Shown here piece after piece: positions 1 to 8,553 of a stretch of 64,000 bases of DNA. The position numbers were made by a program, and so were the translations under genes. Below the pieces are notes generated by a model. That model searched no databases, was not told the origin of the DNA, and worked only from the letters and a program-made list of their open reading frames with translations. This DNA comes from an uncultured Maribacter sp. (GTDB lineage: Bacteria; Bacteroidota; Bacteroidia; Flavobacteriales; Flavobacteriaceae). Each line of letters begins with the position of its first letter. Positions within the stretch are counted from its first letter, which is position 1. Location of the stretch: positions 248,001 through 312,000 of the forward strand of contig CANMKG010000001.1 in the NCBI GenBank assembly GCA_947498505.1. Direction: 5' to 3'.

Positions 1-332
1 AAGTTTTCAAATTCTTTGGTGAATTTTTCTTGAAGTTTTTCAACCTCTTGTTTTTGCTCTGTGTTTTTTTGATTAAGATTTTCTATGTCAGCTTGATATC
101 GTACAATTTGATTACTCATTTGTTCTTTTTCTTGCGACAAATGATTTCTGTGTTCAACTTCGTCCATTAATTTAGACTCCATTATGGTTAGATTATTCTG
201 AAGTTGTTTCTCACGCTCTTCTAAAGCGCTTTGGCTTGATTTTGTTTTTAGATTTTGAATATAATTGCCAAGAAAGTAACCAATCGTAAGACAGATTATT
301 CCAATTAATAAGTATATAATATATGGATTCAT
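1..332 (-). CDS. rmuC: DNA recombination protein RmuC, N-terminal part (cut by window edge)
   Basis: Reading leftwards from an ATG at 332-330 there is an open frame to the window edge, about 110 residues. It begins with one membrane segment (MNPYIIYLLIGIICLTIGYF) and continues as a long charged, glutamine- and glutamate-rich coiled coil ending KFTKEFENL. This is the arrangement of RmuC: an N-terminal anchor, a coiled coil, then a nuclease-like domain that would lie outside the window. RmuC limits rearrangement at inverted repeats. The identification rests on the anchor, the coiled coil and the family-like end segment only, since the catalytic domain is not visible. A 65-base gap with no clear signal separates it from the ATPase gene to its right. 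Confidence 0.72.
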   Translation of the reverse strand, partial: MNPYIIYLLIGIICLTIGYFLGNYIQNLKTKSSQSALEEREKQLQNNLTIMESKLMDEVEHRNHLSQEKEQMSNQIVRYQADIENLNQKNTEQKQEVEKLQEKFTKEFEN

Positions 333-397
333 TAGAAGCTTTGCTTAGAAGAAGTAAAGATAGTGGTTTTAAGAATTAATTGTGAAAAGGTGGTAGG

Positions 398-1192
398 TTA
401 CTTTTTAACCCTAAATGAAGCGGTTTTAGAGTCAAAAACAATAGTTTCTGAAGGGAATAAATTATCAAAATGAGCATTGGTAATCAGACTTTCAGGTGTC
501 CCAAATTGATTGTTGTTTTTTTTGAGAATCAACATTTTGTCACACATTTGAATGGCTAACTCTATTTCGTGAGTGGTAAATAAAATGGTTTTATTGGTTT
601 TATTTGCAATGGACTTTAATAATTTTATTACCGTTGCTTTATGGTGTAAGTCTAAATGTGTAGTAGGTTCATCCAATAGCATAATTGGAGTGTCTTGAGC
701 AAGTGCCCTAGCGATTAATGCACGTTGCAATTGTCCATCACTTAGTTGATAACATTTTCGATTTTTTAAATCTACTAAATCAACCATGTTTATAGCAGAT
801 TCAATCTTAGCTTCGTCCTTCATGGTTAGGGTTCCTAACCAATTGGTGTAGGGTTGTCTTCCAAGCGAAACTAATTCGGTTACGGATAAGTTTTTTGATG
901 CAACCTGGTCAGTTAGTACCAGACTTACATTCACAGCTAACTCTTGGGCACTATAACTACCAATCTGTTTTTGATTTATAGAGATTTCTCCAGATAGTTT
1001 TTTTTGAATATTACCTAATGTTCTTAAAAGAGTGGATTTTCCAACACCATTTATACCAACAATAGCAGTAAGTTCTCCTTTTTGAACTTGAAAATCAATA
1101 ACATCGCCAATAAAAGTTTGCTTTCCTTTATCAGCATAACCAATACGAAGGTTTTGAGCTTTAAAAACGTTATGTGAATTTTCAGTTTCTAT
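398..1192 (-). CDS. btuD: ABC transporter ATP-binding protein, BtuD-like (non-canonical start)
   Basis: This is the ATPase of an iron-siderophore/cobalamin type importer and the last gene of the minus-strand btuFCD cluster. The frame holds Walker A (GINGVGKST, near residue 46), an LSGGQ variant (LSDGQ), Walker B (IMLLDEP) with a D-loop, and a switch histidine (TTHE). The only standard start in frame is a GTG at 934-932, which would remove Walker A and cannot give a working ATPase. Upstream the frame stays open to a TAA at 1198-1196 and contains no ATG, GTG or TTG. An ATA at 1192-1190 sits where homologues usually have Met, ten bases after the permease stop, and I use it as a tentative start (264 residues). 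A mutated start, a rare start codon with coupling to btuC, or a sequence error are all possible. B12 as substrate is inferred from the neighbours. Confidence 0.8.
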   Translation of the reverse strand: METENSHNVFKAQNLRIGYADKGKQTFIGDVIDFQVQKGELTAIVGINGVGKSTLLRTLGNIQKKLSGEISINQKQIGSYSAQELAVNVSLVLTDQVASKNLSVTELVSLGRQPYTNWLGTLTMKDEAKIESAINMVDLVDLKNRKCYQLSDGQLQRALIARALAQDTPIMLLDEPTTHLDLHHKATVIKLLKSIANKTNKTILFTTHEIELAIQMCDKMLILKKNNNQFGTPESLITNAHFDNLFPSETIVFDSKTASFRVKK

Positions 1193-1202
1193 AACTTAGA
1201 TT

Positions 1203-2234
1203 TTAAAAAATCATTTTTCTTTTTCTAACCAATAACCAAATCACAATTGGAGCTCCAAAAAGCGAGGTAATTGCGTTAATAGGTAGAACATTGGCCGAAG
1301 TTGGTAATTGTGCAATACTATCGCAAATAAGCATTAAAATAGCGCCATAAATTAAAACGGCTGGAACCAGAACTTTATGGTCCGTTGTATTAAAAATTTG
1401 CCGTGTTAAATGTGGTACTGCTAAGCCGATAAATGCAATAGGACCAGCAAAAGCAGTAATTGTTCCTGCTAAAATTCCCGTTGCAGAAATAATTACGTAT
1501 CGTTTTTTTTTGATATCAACCCCTAAGCTTCGAGCATAATTTTCACCCAATAGCATTGCGTTTAAAGTTTTAATTGCTGAAACACTTAATAAAACTCCTA
1601 AGGTGACTAAGCATGCAAGTAGTAAAACTTGATTCCATGATAGGTCTCCAATGCTACCAAATGACCAGTAAACATATCGTTGTAACTCTTCAGCATTTGA
1701 AAAAAAAGATAAAACACTTACAACTGCCGAAGTAAGACTTCCAAACATTAGTCCAATAATCAAAAGTGTCATAGTGTCTTTAACTTTAGAAGCAACAATC
1801 ATTACAGACATTAGTACAACAAAACTCCCAATACTTGCTACTAAAACAATTGAAAAATTGCTCATTATAGTAAAAGCGAAAAAGCTACTCAACAATGATG
1901 AGCCCATAATTAACAAAGCTACACCAAGGCTAGCCCCAGAACTTATTCCTAAAACAAATGGTCCTGCAAGCGGATTTCTGAATAGAGTTTGCATTAGTAA
2001 GCCACTCAACGCTAACCCACTACCGGTTAATATTGCCGTTAAAGCTTTAGGTACTCTGTAATTCCAAATAATATATTTCCAAGATTCATTTTCAATCTTA
2101 GTGCCTAGTAAGGTGTTTAAAGTGTCTTTAAATGGAATTGAAACTGAACCAAAACATATATTAACCAGTAAAAACAATATTAACAAAAACGATAATATTG
2201 TGAAGAGCTTAATATGTTTGTTTTTGGTATTCAT
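1203..2234 (-). CDS. btuC: FecCD-family ABC permease, BtuC-like
   Basis: A 343-residue, very hydrophobic protein with about ten membrane segments, the usual length for the FecCD/BtuC permease family. It carries the family segments WNYRVPKALTAILTG near residue 58, QTLFRNPLAGPFVLGISSGA near 82 and GPIAFIGLAVPHLTRQIF near 265, the last being the region that docks the ATPase. It forms the inner-membrane channel with the ATPase at 398-1192 and receives substrate from the lipoprotein at 2235-3371. Its ATG directly follows the TAA of that upstream gene, so the two are probably translationally coupled. Siderophore or haem permeases look alike. The adjacent cobalamin riboswitch and BtuB/BtuG genes favour B12. 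Confidence 0.85.
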   Translation of the reverse strand: MNTKNKHIKLFTILSFLLILFLLVNICFGSVSIPFKDTLNTLLGTKIENESWKYIIWNYRVPKALTAILTGSGLALSGLLMQTLFRNPLAGPFVLGISSGASLGVALLIMGSSLLSSFFAFTIMSNFSIVLVASIGSFVVLMSVMIVASKVKDTMTLLIIGLMFGSLTSAVVSVLSFFSNAEELQRYVYWSFGSIGDLSWNQVLLLACLVTLGVLLSVSAIKTLNAMLLGENYARSLGVDIKKKRYVIISATGILAGTITAFAGPIAFIGLAVPHLTRQIFNTTDHKVLVPAVLIYGAILMLICDSIAQLPTSANVLPINAITSLFGAPIVIWLLVRKRKMIF

Positions 2235-3371
2235 TTATTCCAAAGGCTGGTAAAAAAAAGACTTATAATTTGGTAAAAGTTCGGGATGAAAAATATGAAT
2301 AAGGTCTTTCAATACCAAATCTGGTCTTGTGGCAGCTAGCTCAAAAAAGAGTATTCCACCTGTTTCACCCGTGGTACTGGTGAAAGAATATATGTTTTTC
2401 TCTTTAAAGGGTTTAAATTGCCCGTAGTGCGGGCTACTGCTTTTTAACTCACCGTATGTTTTAAAATTAGAGGGTGACAGCCAAAAATCTGCGTTTTGCG
2501 CAGTTTCTAAAACATTTTCCCACCCTAAAGAAAGGCTTCCGTTTTCAGTATTGTCCGACCAAAGGTAAGTGGTGTTGGCGTCCTTTAAAAATTGAGCAGC
2601 CCAACTTTTTCCGCCAGGTAAATACCAAACATCTTTAAACATGGCACCACACATTACGGTGGGCTTTTTTGTAGCTTTTTTGGCCAGGGCTACCGTTTGT
2701 AAATAATCCGTTTTGATAGCATTAAAAATACTGTCCCCTTTTTTTTCTAGCGCATATAATGCTGCAAAAAACTTAATCCATTCTGCCTTGGCAAGCGGTG
2801 TTTCTTCGGTCCATTCTCCATTATAGAGTACTGGAATGTTAGATTTTGAAATGGTGTTGTACGCTTTATTCTGATTAAGACCAAAACCAATTACGGCATC
2901 AGGTTGAAGAGTAATTACCATTTCGGTATTAATAAATTCATTATTTCCTAATTCTTTAACCTTTCCATCTGAAATTCTTTTTCTTGTTTTTTTAGAAGAA
3001 ACGTATTCCGTCTGTGGAAATCCAATTAGTGTGTTTTCCATATCTAATGCCTCTAATGCGGGTATATGAGTTGTAGATGTTACTACAATATTTTCAATTG
3101 GAACGGTAAGTATAGCATCGTAATCTTCTTTGTTTATAGTTACTTTATGTTGAATGTTTTTGGGAATTAAAGCATAGGTAAAACTGTCCTCAGCATTTGG
3201 CCATGGCGAGGTAACTTTAATAATGCTAATGCCGGATTCTAACTTATTAATCGCAAATCCTTTAGCATATAAAACATTTGCAGATGTTGCTGCTTTTTCT
3301 ACTTTTTTTTCAATAGTTTTTTTGCAACTGAAGCATAAAAAAAATGCGATAACAAATAATAGTTTTTTCAT
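2235..3371 (-). CDS. btuF: Cobalamin-type substrate-binding lipoprotein, BtuF-like
   Basis: A 378-residue periplasmic binding protein of the helical-backbone (TroA-like) class. It starts with a lipoprotein signal ending LCFSC, lipidated at Cys16. The residues after the cysteine are basic (KKTIEKK), not acidic, so there is no surface-export signal and it should face the periplasm. Conserved features include VTSTTHIPALEAL near 115, VIGFGLNQN near 170 and NGEWTEETPLAKAEWIKFFA near 190, typical of flavobacterial B12/siderophore binding proteins. It is first in the minus-strand importer operon and diverges from the riboswitch-controlled btuB. Binding B12 is inferred from context. Family membership is clear. 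Confidence 0.82.
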   Translation of the reverse strand: MKKLLFVIAFFLCFSCKKTIEKKVEKAATSANVLYAKGFAINKLESGISIIKVTSPWPNAEDSFTYALIPKNIQHKVTINKEDYDAILTVPIENIVVTSTTHIPALEALDMENTLIGFPQTEYVSSKKTRKRISDGKVKELGNNEFINTEMVITLQPDAVIGFGLNQNKAYNTISKSNIPVLYNGEWTEETPLAKAEWIKFFAALYALEKKGDSIFNAIKTDYLQTVALAKKATKKPTVMCGAMFKDVWYLPGGKSWAAQFLKDANTTYLWSDNTENGSLSLGWENVLETAQNADFWLSPSNFKTYGELKSSSPHYGQFKPFKEKNIYSFTSTTGETGGILFFELAATRPDLVLKDLIHIFHPELLPNYKSFFYQPLE

Positions 3372-3372
3372 A

Positions 3373-3409
3373 ATATCAATTGATATAAAAGAAGAATGCT
3401 ACAAAAATA
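3373..3409 (-). promoter_or_regulatory. Probable promoter region of btuFCD with 14-bp palindrome
   Basis: On the minus strand TATTTTTG at 3409-3402 matches the Bacteroidota -7 element TAnnTTTG and lies about 30 bases before the btuF ATG. I see no TTG at the ideal distance upstream. Between it and the gene lies a perfect palindrome, ATATCAATTGATAT (3373-3386), in the short leader. No cobalamin riboswitch would fit in this leader. Confidence 0.4.
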
Positions 3410-3556
3410 ATTTAGCGCAAGGTAGTAATTGTCATGTTTGTAAACGGAGTTCTGATTTAATTTTGGTGTAAAACATTAATAATTACTTTTTGTAATATTC
3501 ATAAAGGACGATAAAAAAGTTAATTTAAAATTGGCGATTTGTATTAAAATAAAGAC

Positions 3557-3564
3557 TAATTTTG
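3557..3564 (+). promoter_or_regulatory. Putative -7 element for the riboswitch-btuB transcript
   Basis: TAATTTTG matches TAnnTTTG and would start transcription near 3570, just before the first conserved riboswitch segment. A TTG occurs at 3531-3533, but the 23-base spacing is longer than the usual 19 to 21. Confidence 0.45.
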
Positions 3565-3574
3565 CCATGAGTTT

Positions 3575-3790
3575 GGTTTTTACTGCTCTAGAAGTAGTAA
3601 GATTAAAAGGGAATCTGGTGATTCTAAATTATAAATAGAAAATTCCAGAACTGTTCCCGCAACTGTAAGCTTAGTTCAACTTAAGTTGAATGACTATCAT
3701 TATTCTTCAGCATGCCACTGCTTCTTTTTGGAAGTGGGAAGGTTTATGATAGTACGCAAGTCAGGAGACCTGCCAGGTTCGTAAATTAAT
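3575..3790 (+). promoter_or_regulatory. Cobalamin (B12) riboswitch aptamer
   Basis: The conserved segments of the cobalamin riboswitch appear in order: AAAAGGGAATCTGGTGATTC (3605-3624), CCAGAACTGTTCCCGCAACT (from 3645), GCCACTG (3714-3720), TGGGAAGG (3735-3742) and the B12 box AGTCAGGAGACCTGCC (3759-3774). ACTATCAT (3693-3700) pairs with ATGATAGT (3746-3753), and TTCAACTTAAGTTGAA (3675-3690) can form an optional arm. It lies upstream of btuB on the same strand, as expected for B12-repressed outer-membrane uptake. The outer limits are approximate. Confidence 0.95.
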
Positions 3791-3794
3791 TCTG

Positions 3795-3815
3795 AGACTT
3801 TCGGGTAAAAGGTCT
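3795..3815 (+). promoter_or_regulatory. Hairpin between riboswitch and btuB start (likely expression platform)
   Basis: AGACTTT (3795-3801) pairs with AAGGTCT (3809-3815) around a CGGGTAA loop, ending eight bases before the btuB ATG at 3824. There is no U-tract, so control of translation initiation fits better than termination. A loop at this place could make the kissing contact with the aptamer that cobalamin riboswitches use. That contact is inferred, not demonstrated. Confidence 0.6.
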
Positions 3816-3823
3816 TTGAGATT

Positions 3824-5689
3824 ATGACACGTAAGGAAAAAATATTCTCTTTGTTAGTGCTATTTTGTGTAATAGCCGGAACATTCGCTCAAAAGCAATC
3901 TACTATTGTTTTAGATGAGGCAGTGCTTACTGATGCAAAATTAAAAGCTTTTGCTCATGGTGTAAAAGTTAAAAAAGTAAAAGATACTTTAACTGAAAAA
4001 AATAGTGTTTCGTTAACAGATGCGTTGCGTTTTAATACCCCAATTTATTTTAAGGAAAATGGTTACGGTATGGTTTCGTCTCCATCATTCAGGGGAACTA
4101 CTGCATCGCAAACAGCAGTAATTTGGAACGGTATACCTGTAAATTCTCAATTGAATGGTCAGACCGACTTTAATACTATTAACTCTGAAAATTATGATGA
4201 GATTTTAGTTAGAAGTGGTGGAGGAAGTGTTCAGTATGGAAGTGGAGCTATTGGAGGTAGTATTCATTTAAATGATGAACAAAAATTCAATCAATCTTTA
4301 AAAAATGAGTTGTTACTTTCTTATGGGAGCTTTAATACCCAAAAAGTAAATTATACATCATCTTATGGTACCAAAAAATGGACCTTTGGTTTAGGGGTAA
4401 ATTACAATGCATCCGATAATGACTACAAATATTTAGGGACAGACCAAAAAAATAAAAATGGAGAGTTTAGTAACTATAACGTTAATGCAAATCTGGCTCA
4501 TTTTATAGGTGAAAATCATTTGCTCAAATTGTTTCACAATACCTATTTTGGAGATAGAAATTTTTCGGGAACGTTAACGGCGATTACAAATAACAATTAC
4601 AAAAGTATAACTTCACGGTCGTTACTAGAGTGGAACCATTTTAGTGCAGGTTTTTCTGGAAAATTAAAGGTGGCTTACTTATATGAAAAATATAAGTTTT
4701 TTATAAATAAAGATAGGTCGGAGTTTAGCTTTGGGAAAGCTAAAAATACCATTTTAAACTACGATTTTAAGTATTACTTAGGTGATATTAAGTTAAACGC
4801 AATTGTAGAGTATAATTATACCAAAGGAGAAGGCAGTTCAATAGTGATTGATGAAAGGATTATTACTTCAGGTACTGTTTTAATTTCTCATGAAATCTCA
4901 AATAAAATTTCGTACGATGTAAGTTTACGTCAAGATTTTGTGAAAACCTATGACAGCCCTTTTTTGTTTGCTGCAACGGGTAAATATAATCTAACAAAGT
5001 TTTATACTACTACTTTAAATGCTTCTCGAAATTACCGAATGCCAACTTTTAATGATTTGTTTTGGAACCCTGGAGGTAATTTAAATTTATTACCCGAAAG
5101 TTCAATACAAGGGGAATGGGGGCATATTTTAAAAAAACCAAATTATCAATTACAGGTTGCAGGTTATTATATTTCTTCAAAAAACTTAATACAGTGGCGA
5201 CCACCTAAAATAGATGATGTCGAGACTCCTAAATTAGATGGTGTTTGGACTCCTAGAAATGTAGACAGTTCACGTCAATACGGAGGTGAATTTGAATTTA
5301 TATTTAGTCAAAAATTTGGTAAGCACTTTTTTGATTGGAGTGGGGTGTATGCCTATACAATTTCAGAGGACCAGTCAACAGGTAATCAACTAATGTATGT
5401 GCCAAAGCATAAGATAACATCAAATATAAATTATAGCTATAAAAAATGGAATTCGTACATGCAAACACTATATGCAGGAAAGGTATTTACAACCACAGAT
5501 AAAAGTAGTTCTCTTCCTGGTTTTACGGTTACAAATATTGGTGTTGAAAGGAAGGTTGATTTTATTTCAGGGTTACAAATAACATTTGGATTAAAGATAA
5601 ACAACCTTTTTAACAAAGCGTATCAAAATATGGCATTTAGACCAATGCCTAATAGAAATATTCAAACTCAAATTATAATTAAATTTTAA
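3824..5689 (+). CDS. btuB: TonB-dependent outer-membrane receptor for cobalamin, BtuB-like
   Basis: A 621-residue outer-membrane receptor, close to the usual BtuB length. It has a cleavable signal ending GTFAQ, a plug domain at about residues 45-160 (segments SSPSFRGTTASQTAVIWNGI and GSGAIGGSIHLND), then alternating beta strands ending in the aromatic IQTQIIIKF typical of barrel insertion. It lacks the N-terminal carboxypeptidase-like domain seen in SusC-type receptors. The cobalamin riboswitch in its leader gives strong support for B12 as substrate, and the next gene encodes a BtuG-like lipoprotein. It would take B12 across the outer membrane and pass it to the divergently encoded BtuFCD. 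The start is an ATG right after the leader hairpin. Confidence 0.92.
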   Translation: MTRKEKIFSLLVLFCVIAGTFAQKQSTIVLDEAVLTDAKLKAFAHGVKVKKVKDTLTEKNSVSLTDALRFNTPIYFKENGYGMVSSPSFRGTTASQTAVIWNGIPVNSQLNGQTDFNTINSENYDEILVRSGGGSVQYGSGAIGGSIHLNDEQKFNQSLKNELLLSYGSFNTQKVNYTSSYGTKKWTFGLGVNYNASDNDYKYLGTDQKNKNGEFSNYNVNANLAHFIGENHLLKLFHNTYFGDRNFSGTLTAITNNNYKSITSRSLLEWNHFSAGFSGKLKVAYLYEKYKFFINKDRSEFSFGKAKNTILNYDFKYYLGDIKLNAIVEYNYTKGEGSSIVIDERIITSGTVLISHEISNKISYDVSLRQDFVKTYDSPFLFAATGKYNLTKFYTTTLNASRNYRMPTFNDLFWNPGGNLNLLPESSIQGEWGHILKKPNYQLQVAGYYISSKNLIQWRPPKIDDVETPKLDGVWTPRNVDSSRQYGGEFEFIFSQKFGKHFFDWSGVYAYTISEDQSTGNQLMYVPKHKITSNINYSYKKWNSYMQTLYAGKVFTTTDKSSSLPGFTVTNIGVERKVDFISGLQITFGLKINNLFNKAYQNMAFRPMPNRNIQTQIIIKF

Positions 5690-5692
5690 AAA

Positions 5693-6760
5693 ATGAAAAT
5701 TAAACATGGAATTTTGGCCTTGATGGCGGTAGGATTATTTAACGTATCCTGTAACAATGATGATGATGAGAATAATATTCCTTTGGGAGTATATGACAAT
5801 GGAATATTGGTTGTAAATGAAGGTCCTTTTTTAGATGGTACTGGAACAATTTCGTTTATTTCTGAAGATTTAGAAACTAACGAGTCTGCTATTTATAATA
5901 AAGAAAATAATGCAGATTTAGGAAATGTTGCTCAATCTATGCGACTTATTGGTGATGAGGCCTATATTATAGCCAATGTATCTAATAAGATAGAAGTTGT
6001 AAATAGATATTCTTTTGAATACGTAGCAACAATAGATACTGGTTTAGAAAACCCAAGATTTTTGGTAGAAGCAAATGGAAAAGGTTATGTTTCTAATTGG
6101 GGAGATACTAGTGATGAAACTGATGATTATTTAGCAATCATTAATTTAACAACCAATCAGGTTGAAGGAACTATACCCGTAGCTTTAGGTCCTGAAAGAA
6201 TGCTAGTTAAAGATGGAGTAATTTACGTGGCGCACAAAGGAGCTTGGGGAACTAACAATATTATTTCGGTAATTAATACAAGCACTCAGGAAGTGTCTAC
6301 GACTATTACAGTTGGTGACAGACCCGACTCATTACAAATAGACGACAGTGATAATCTGTGGGTGCTTTCTAAGGGGGAACCTGCTTGGACAGGGGCAGAA
6401 ACTGCGGGACAATTAGACATAATTAATGTTTCAACAAACGAAGTATCTAGTACTCTTGAATTTGGTAGTACGGAACATCCAAGTTATTTGAACATAGAAG
6501 GAGATGATTTGTATTATAATTTAGGTCAAGATGTTTATACGCTAACCACATCGGCAACTAGTTTACCTTCTACGTCAATTTTAACGCACACAGCTGCTGG
6601 ATTTTACGGTATGGATGTTAACAATGGAAGATTATATATTTCGGATGCTGGAGATTTTGCAAGTAATGGAACCTTGTCTATTTACGATTTATCTACTAAC
6701 GCATTAGTAAAAGACCTAACGGTTGGTAGAAATCCTAATGGAGTTTATTTTAATGAGTAA
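5693..6760 (+). CDS. btuG: Surface lipoprotein beta-propeller, BtuG-like (YncE/DUF5074 type)
   Basis: A 355-residue lipoprotein: the signal ends FNVSC and is followed at once by NNDDDEN, an acidic stretch of the kind that directs Bacteroidota lipoproteins to the cell surface. The rest is a set of repeated blades with motifs such as YIIANVSNKIEVVNRYSFEY, GYVSNWGD, VEGTIPVALGPERMLV and VGRNPNGVYF, matching seven-bladed YncE/DUF5074 propellers. Three bases separate it from btuB. In Bacteroides the propeller BtuG binds B12 very tightly and caps BtuB. The position, fold and surface signal here fit that role. Assignment as BtuG is by context and fold, since I cannot check the ligand pocket. Confidence 0.75.
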   Translation: MKIKHGILALMAVGLFNVSCNNDDDENNIPLGVYDNGILVVNEGPFLDGTGTISFISEDLETNESAIYNKENNADLGNVAQSMRLIGDEAYIIANVSNKIEVVNRYSFEYVATIDTGLENPRFLVEANGKGYVSNWGDTSDETDDYLAIINLTTNQVEGTIPVALGPERMLVKDGVIYVAHKGAWGTNNIISVINTSTQEVSTTITVGDRPDSLQIDDSDNLWVLSKGEPAWTGAETAGQLDIINVSTNEVSSTLEFGSTEHPSYLNIEGDDLYYNLGQDVYTLTTSATSLPSTSILTHTAAGFYGMDVNNGRLYISDAGDFASNGTLSIYDLSTNALVKDLTVGRNPNGVYFNE

Positions 6761-6783
6761 ATATAGCCAATTGTAGTTATAAC

Positions 6784-6816
6784 AAATAAGGCTCACTTTT
6801 AAAGTGAGCCTTATTT
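6784..6816. terminator. Bidirectional terminator between btuG and S41 protease genes
   Basis: AAATAAGGCTCACTTT and AAAGTGAGCCTTATTT form a long, nearly continuous stem (6784-6816) with an A-tract on one side and a T-tract on the other, so it can end transcripts of both convergent genes. Confidence 0.85.
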
Positions 6817-6839
6817 ATATAGATAAAATAGATTTGTTG

Positions 6840-8330
6840 TTATTCCATCTTAACAAGTTTGGTTACATACATGTTATCTTTAGTAGGTGTAAACATTTTC
6901 GAATTCGTAAATGATTTTGCCGGCATTCCAACAGTGAAATTTCTTTTACTAGAAGTTCCGGTAATTTCTTGAATAGCTCTAGCTAACAGAGGTTCGCTTT
7001 CATCACCAAGTACTCCAAGGTTTTCTAAATCTTCTTCCAACTCAATATCTGCAGGAAGACCGCTAGTGTAATCAGAAAAACCATCAGCATTTTCATTTCT
7101 ACCAATTAATGGTTGAATAGCCCATTTATTGTCCGCATTAATATTACCTTCTCTAGATGGGTTGTAAATAAAATCATTATCAGGGTCATCAACCATGGTA
7201 ACAGAAAATTCATTTTTTCCTCTTGTAGCTTCTCCTATTTGAACAACATCAATATAGGGTTCTAGTCCGTTAATAACTAGTTCACTAGACGACGCTGAAC
7301 TGTTGGTAGTAATAATATAAACTTTGTTTAAATTTAAGGTGTTCACTGCAGAGCCGTCGTTTGTTACATCCCCAAAATAATCGTTAAGATCTATGTTATT
7401 ACTTTCCAAATATGTTTGATATTTTTCGTTGTATCTAGCTTTTAGAAATACTTCATCTGTATTAGTATCATAAATCATACTAGATAATAAACGTGCCGAA
7501 TTTACCGATCCACCCGGGTTGTATCTTAAGTCAAGAATTAAATCGGTAACATTATTTGCTTTAAATTCTCCAAACGCGTTATTAAGTTGCTCATCATATT
7601 CATTAGTAAACCCATTGTAAATCAGGTAACCAATTTTTTTGTCTCCAATTTCAAAAGTTTTATGTAAATAAACGGGATTTTCAGCTAAACCAGCTATTTT
7701 AGTTAGTTCAACTTCTTTACCGTTTGGTGTAAGTACATTACCCATAATGTCTGCCATATTTAAGGTATAAGTATCAGCTTCACCAAACAATAAATCTCTA
7801 TAATTGCTGAAATTTAAGGTTTGACCGTTTACTCCTGTAAATAACTCTCCTCGTGTAATATTTTTAGTTGAAGCATCTGAACCAGGAATTACATATCTAA
7901 CATACCCAAAAACATCATCACTATCGGTAAAACTAATTAGACCAAATTCGAGCCCGTTACTTTTTGATATCCCAGCTAATGATTCGGTTAGTTCTTTATA
8001 ATCCTGTGCTAGAAAACTAAATCTATCTTCGTTGAACAATAATTTTTCATTAAAAAACTTCTCAGGATCTTCCTCAGAGGCTAAAAAATCCGTGTAAGCT
8101 TTTTGCCCTTCAGCAGTATTTGCGAACTTTGTATCTGAGAGGTTAGGAACGTCCGTTTGCCAAAAATACCAAAGATTCATTGCTTTCCACATAAAGTCTT
8201 GAACCGTTACATCTGCGGTTGGTTCTGGTTCTATTGGGTTAGGTTCTAAGTCGTTATCGTCATTTTTAGAACAACTATATAATAGTAGTCCAGATGTAAC
8301 AAATAACAGTAAATACTTTTTAAAATTCAT
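6840..8330 (-). CDS. S41-family serine protease lipoprotein (C-terminal processing peptidase type)
   Basis: About 496 residues from the preferred ATG at 8330, where the protein begins MNFKKYLLLF and has a lipobox LLLYSC. An ATG seven codons upstream (8351) puts charged residues before the signal and is less likely. After the cysteine comes SKNDDNDLEPNPIEPEP, an acidic stretch that suggests surface display. A PDZ-like region (about 140-200) is followed by the S41 core with LILDLRYNPGGSVNSARLL, the catalytic serine region TTNSSASSSELV and the lysine region IGEATRGKNEF. Serine and lysine of the S41 dyad are therefore present. It is a single gene facing btuG. The substrate is unknown. Confidence 0.85.
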   Translation of the reverse strand: MNFKKYLLLFVTSGLLLYSCSKNDDNDLEPNPIEPEPTADVTVQDFMWKAMNLWYFWQTDVPNLSDTKFANTAEGQKAYTDFLASEEDPEKFFNEKLLFNEDRFSFLAQDYKELTESLAGISKSNGLEFGLISFTDSDDVFGYVRYVIPGSDASTKNITRGELFTGVNGQTLNFSNYRDLLFGEADTYTLNMADIMGNVLTPNGKEVELTKIAGLAENPVYLHKTFEIGDKKIGYLIYNGFTNEYDEQLNNAFGEFKANNVTDLILDLRYNPGGSVNSARLLSSMIYDTNTDEVFLKARYNEKYQTYLESNNIDLNDYFGDVTNDGSAVNTLNLNKVYIITTNSSASSSELVINGLEPYIDVVQIGEATRGKNEFSVTMVDDPDNDFIYNPSREGNINADNKWAIQPLIGRNENADGFSDYTSGLPADIELEEDLENLGVLGDESEPLLARAIQEITGTSSKRNFTVGMPAKSFTNSKMFTPTKDNMYVTKLVKME

Positions 8331-8376
8331 AGCAGCTTTATTTCTAAACATAGTATTAGTCTAATCAAAAATTATT

Positions 8377-8413
8377 CCAAAAGGTAAGAAAAATAGTATA
8401 AATAACCTTTTGG
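8377..8413. repeat. Inverted repeat in the divergent region before the S41 and ECF sigma genes
   Basis: CCAAAAGGT (8377-8385) and ACCTTTTGG (8405-8413) are perfect inverted copies 19 bases apart, 47 bases upstream of the S41 start. The spacing could suit a dimeric regulator. It could also be a chance repeat. I see nothing else firm in the 202-base divergent interval. Confidence 0.35.
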
Positions 8414-8553
8414 TGATGGATAAATAATTAGTTCTTTTCTTTGCAAAATACTTACATATCAAAGAATAAAAAATTTTTTGTAACAAAATTCGATGTACTT
8501 CGTCTTCTTTTTGTAGACACTTAAAAACGGTTTACAAACAACTAAACCAAAAA

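Noticed and set aside
398-934. Stand-alone 178-residue ATPase starting at GTG 934
   Set aside because: It lacks Walker A while the upstream in-frame sequence encodes it. The real gene extends to about 1192.
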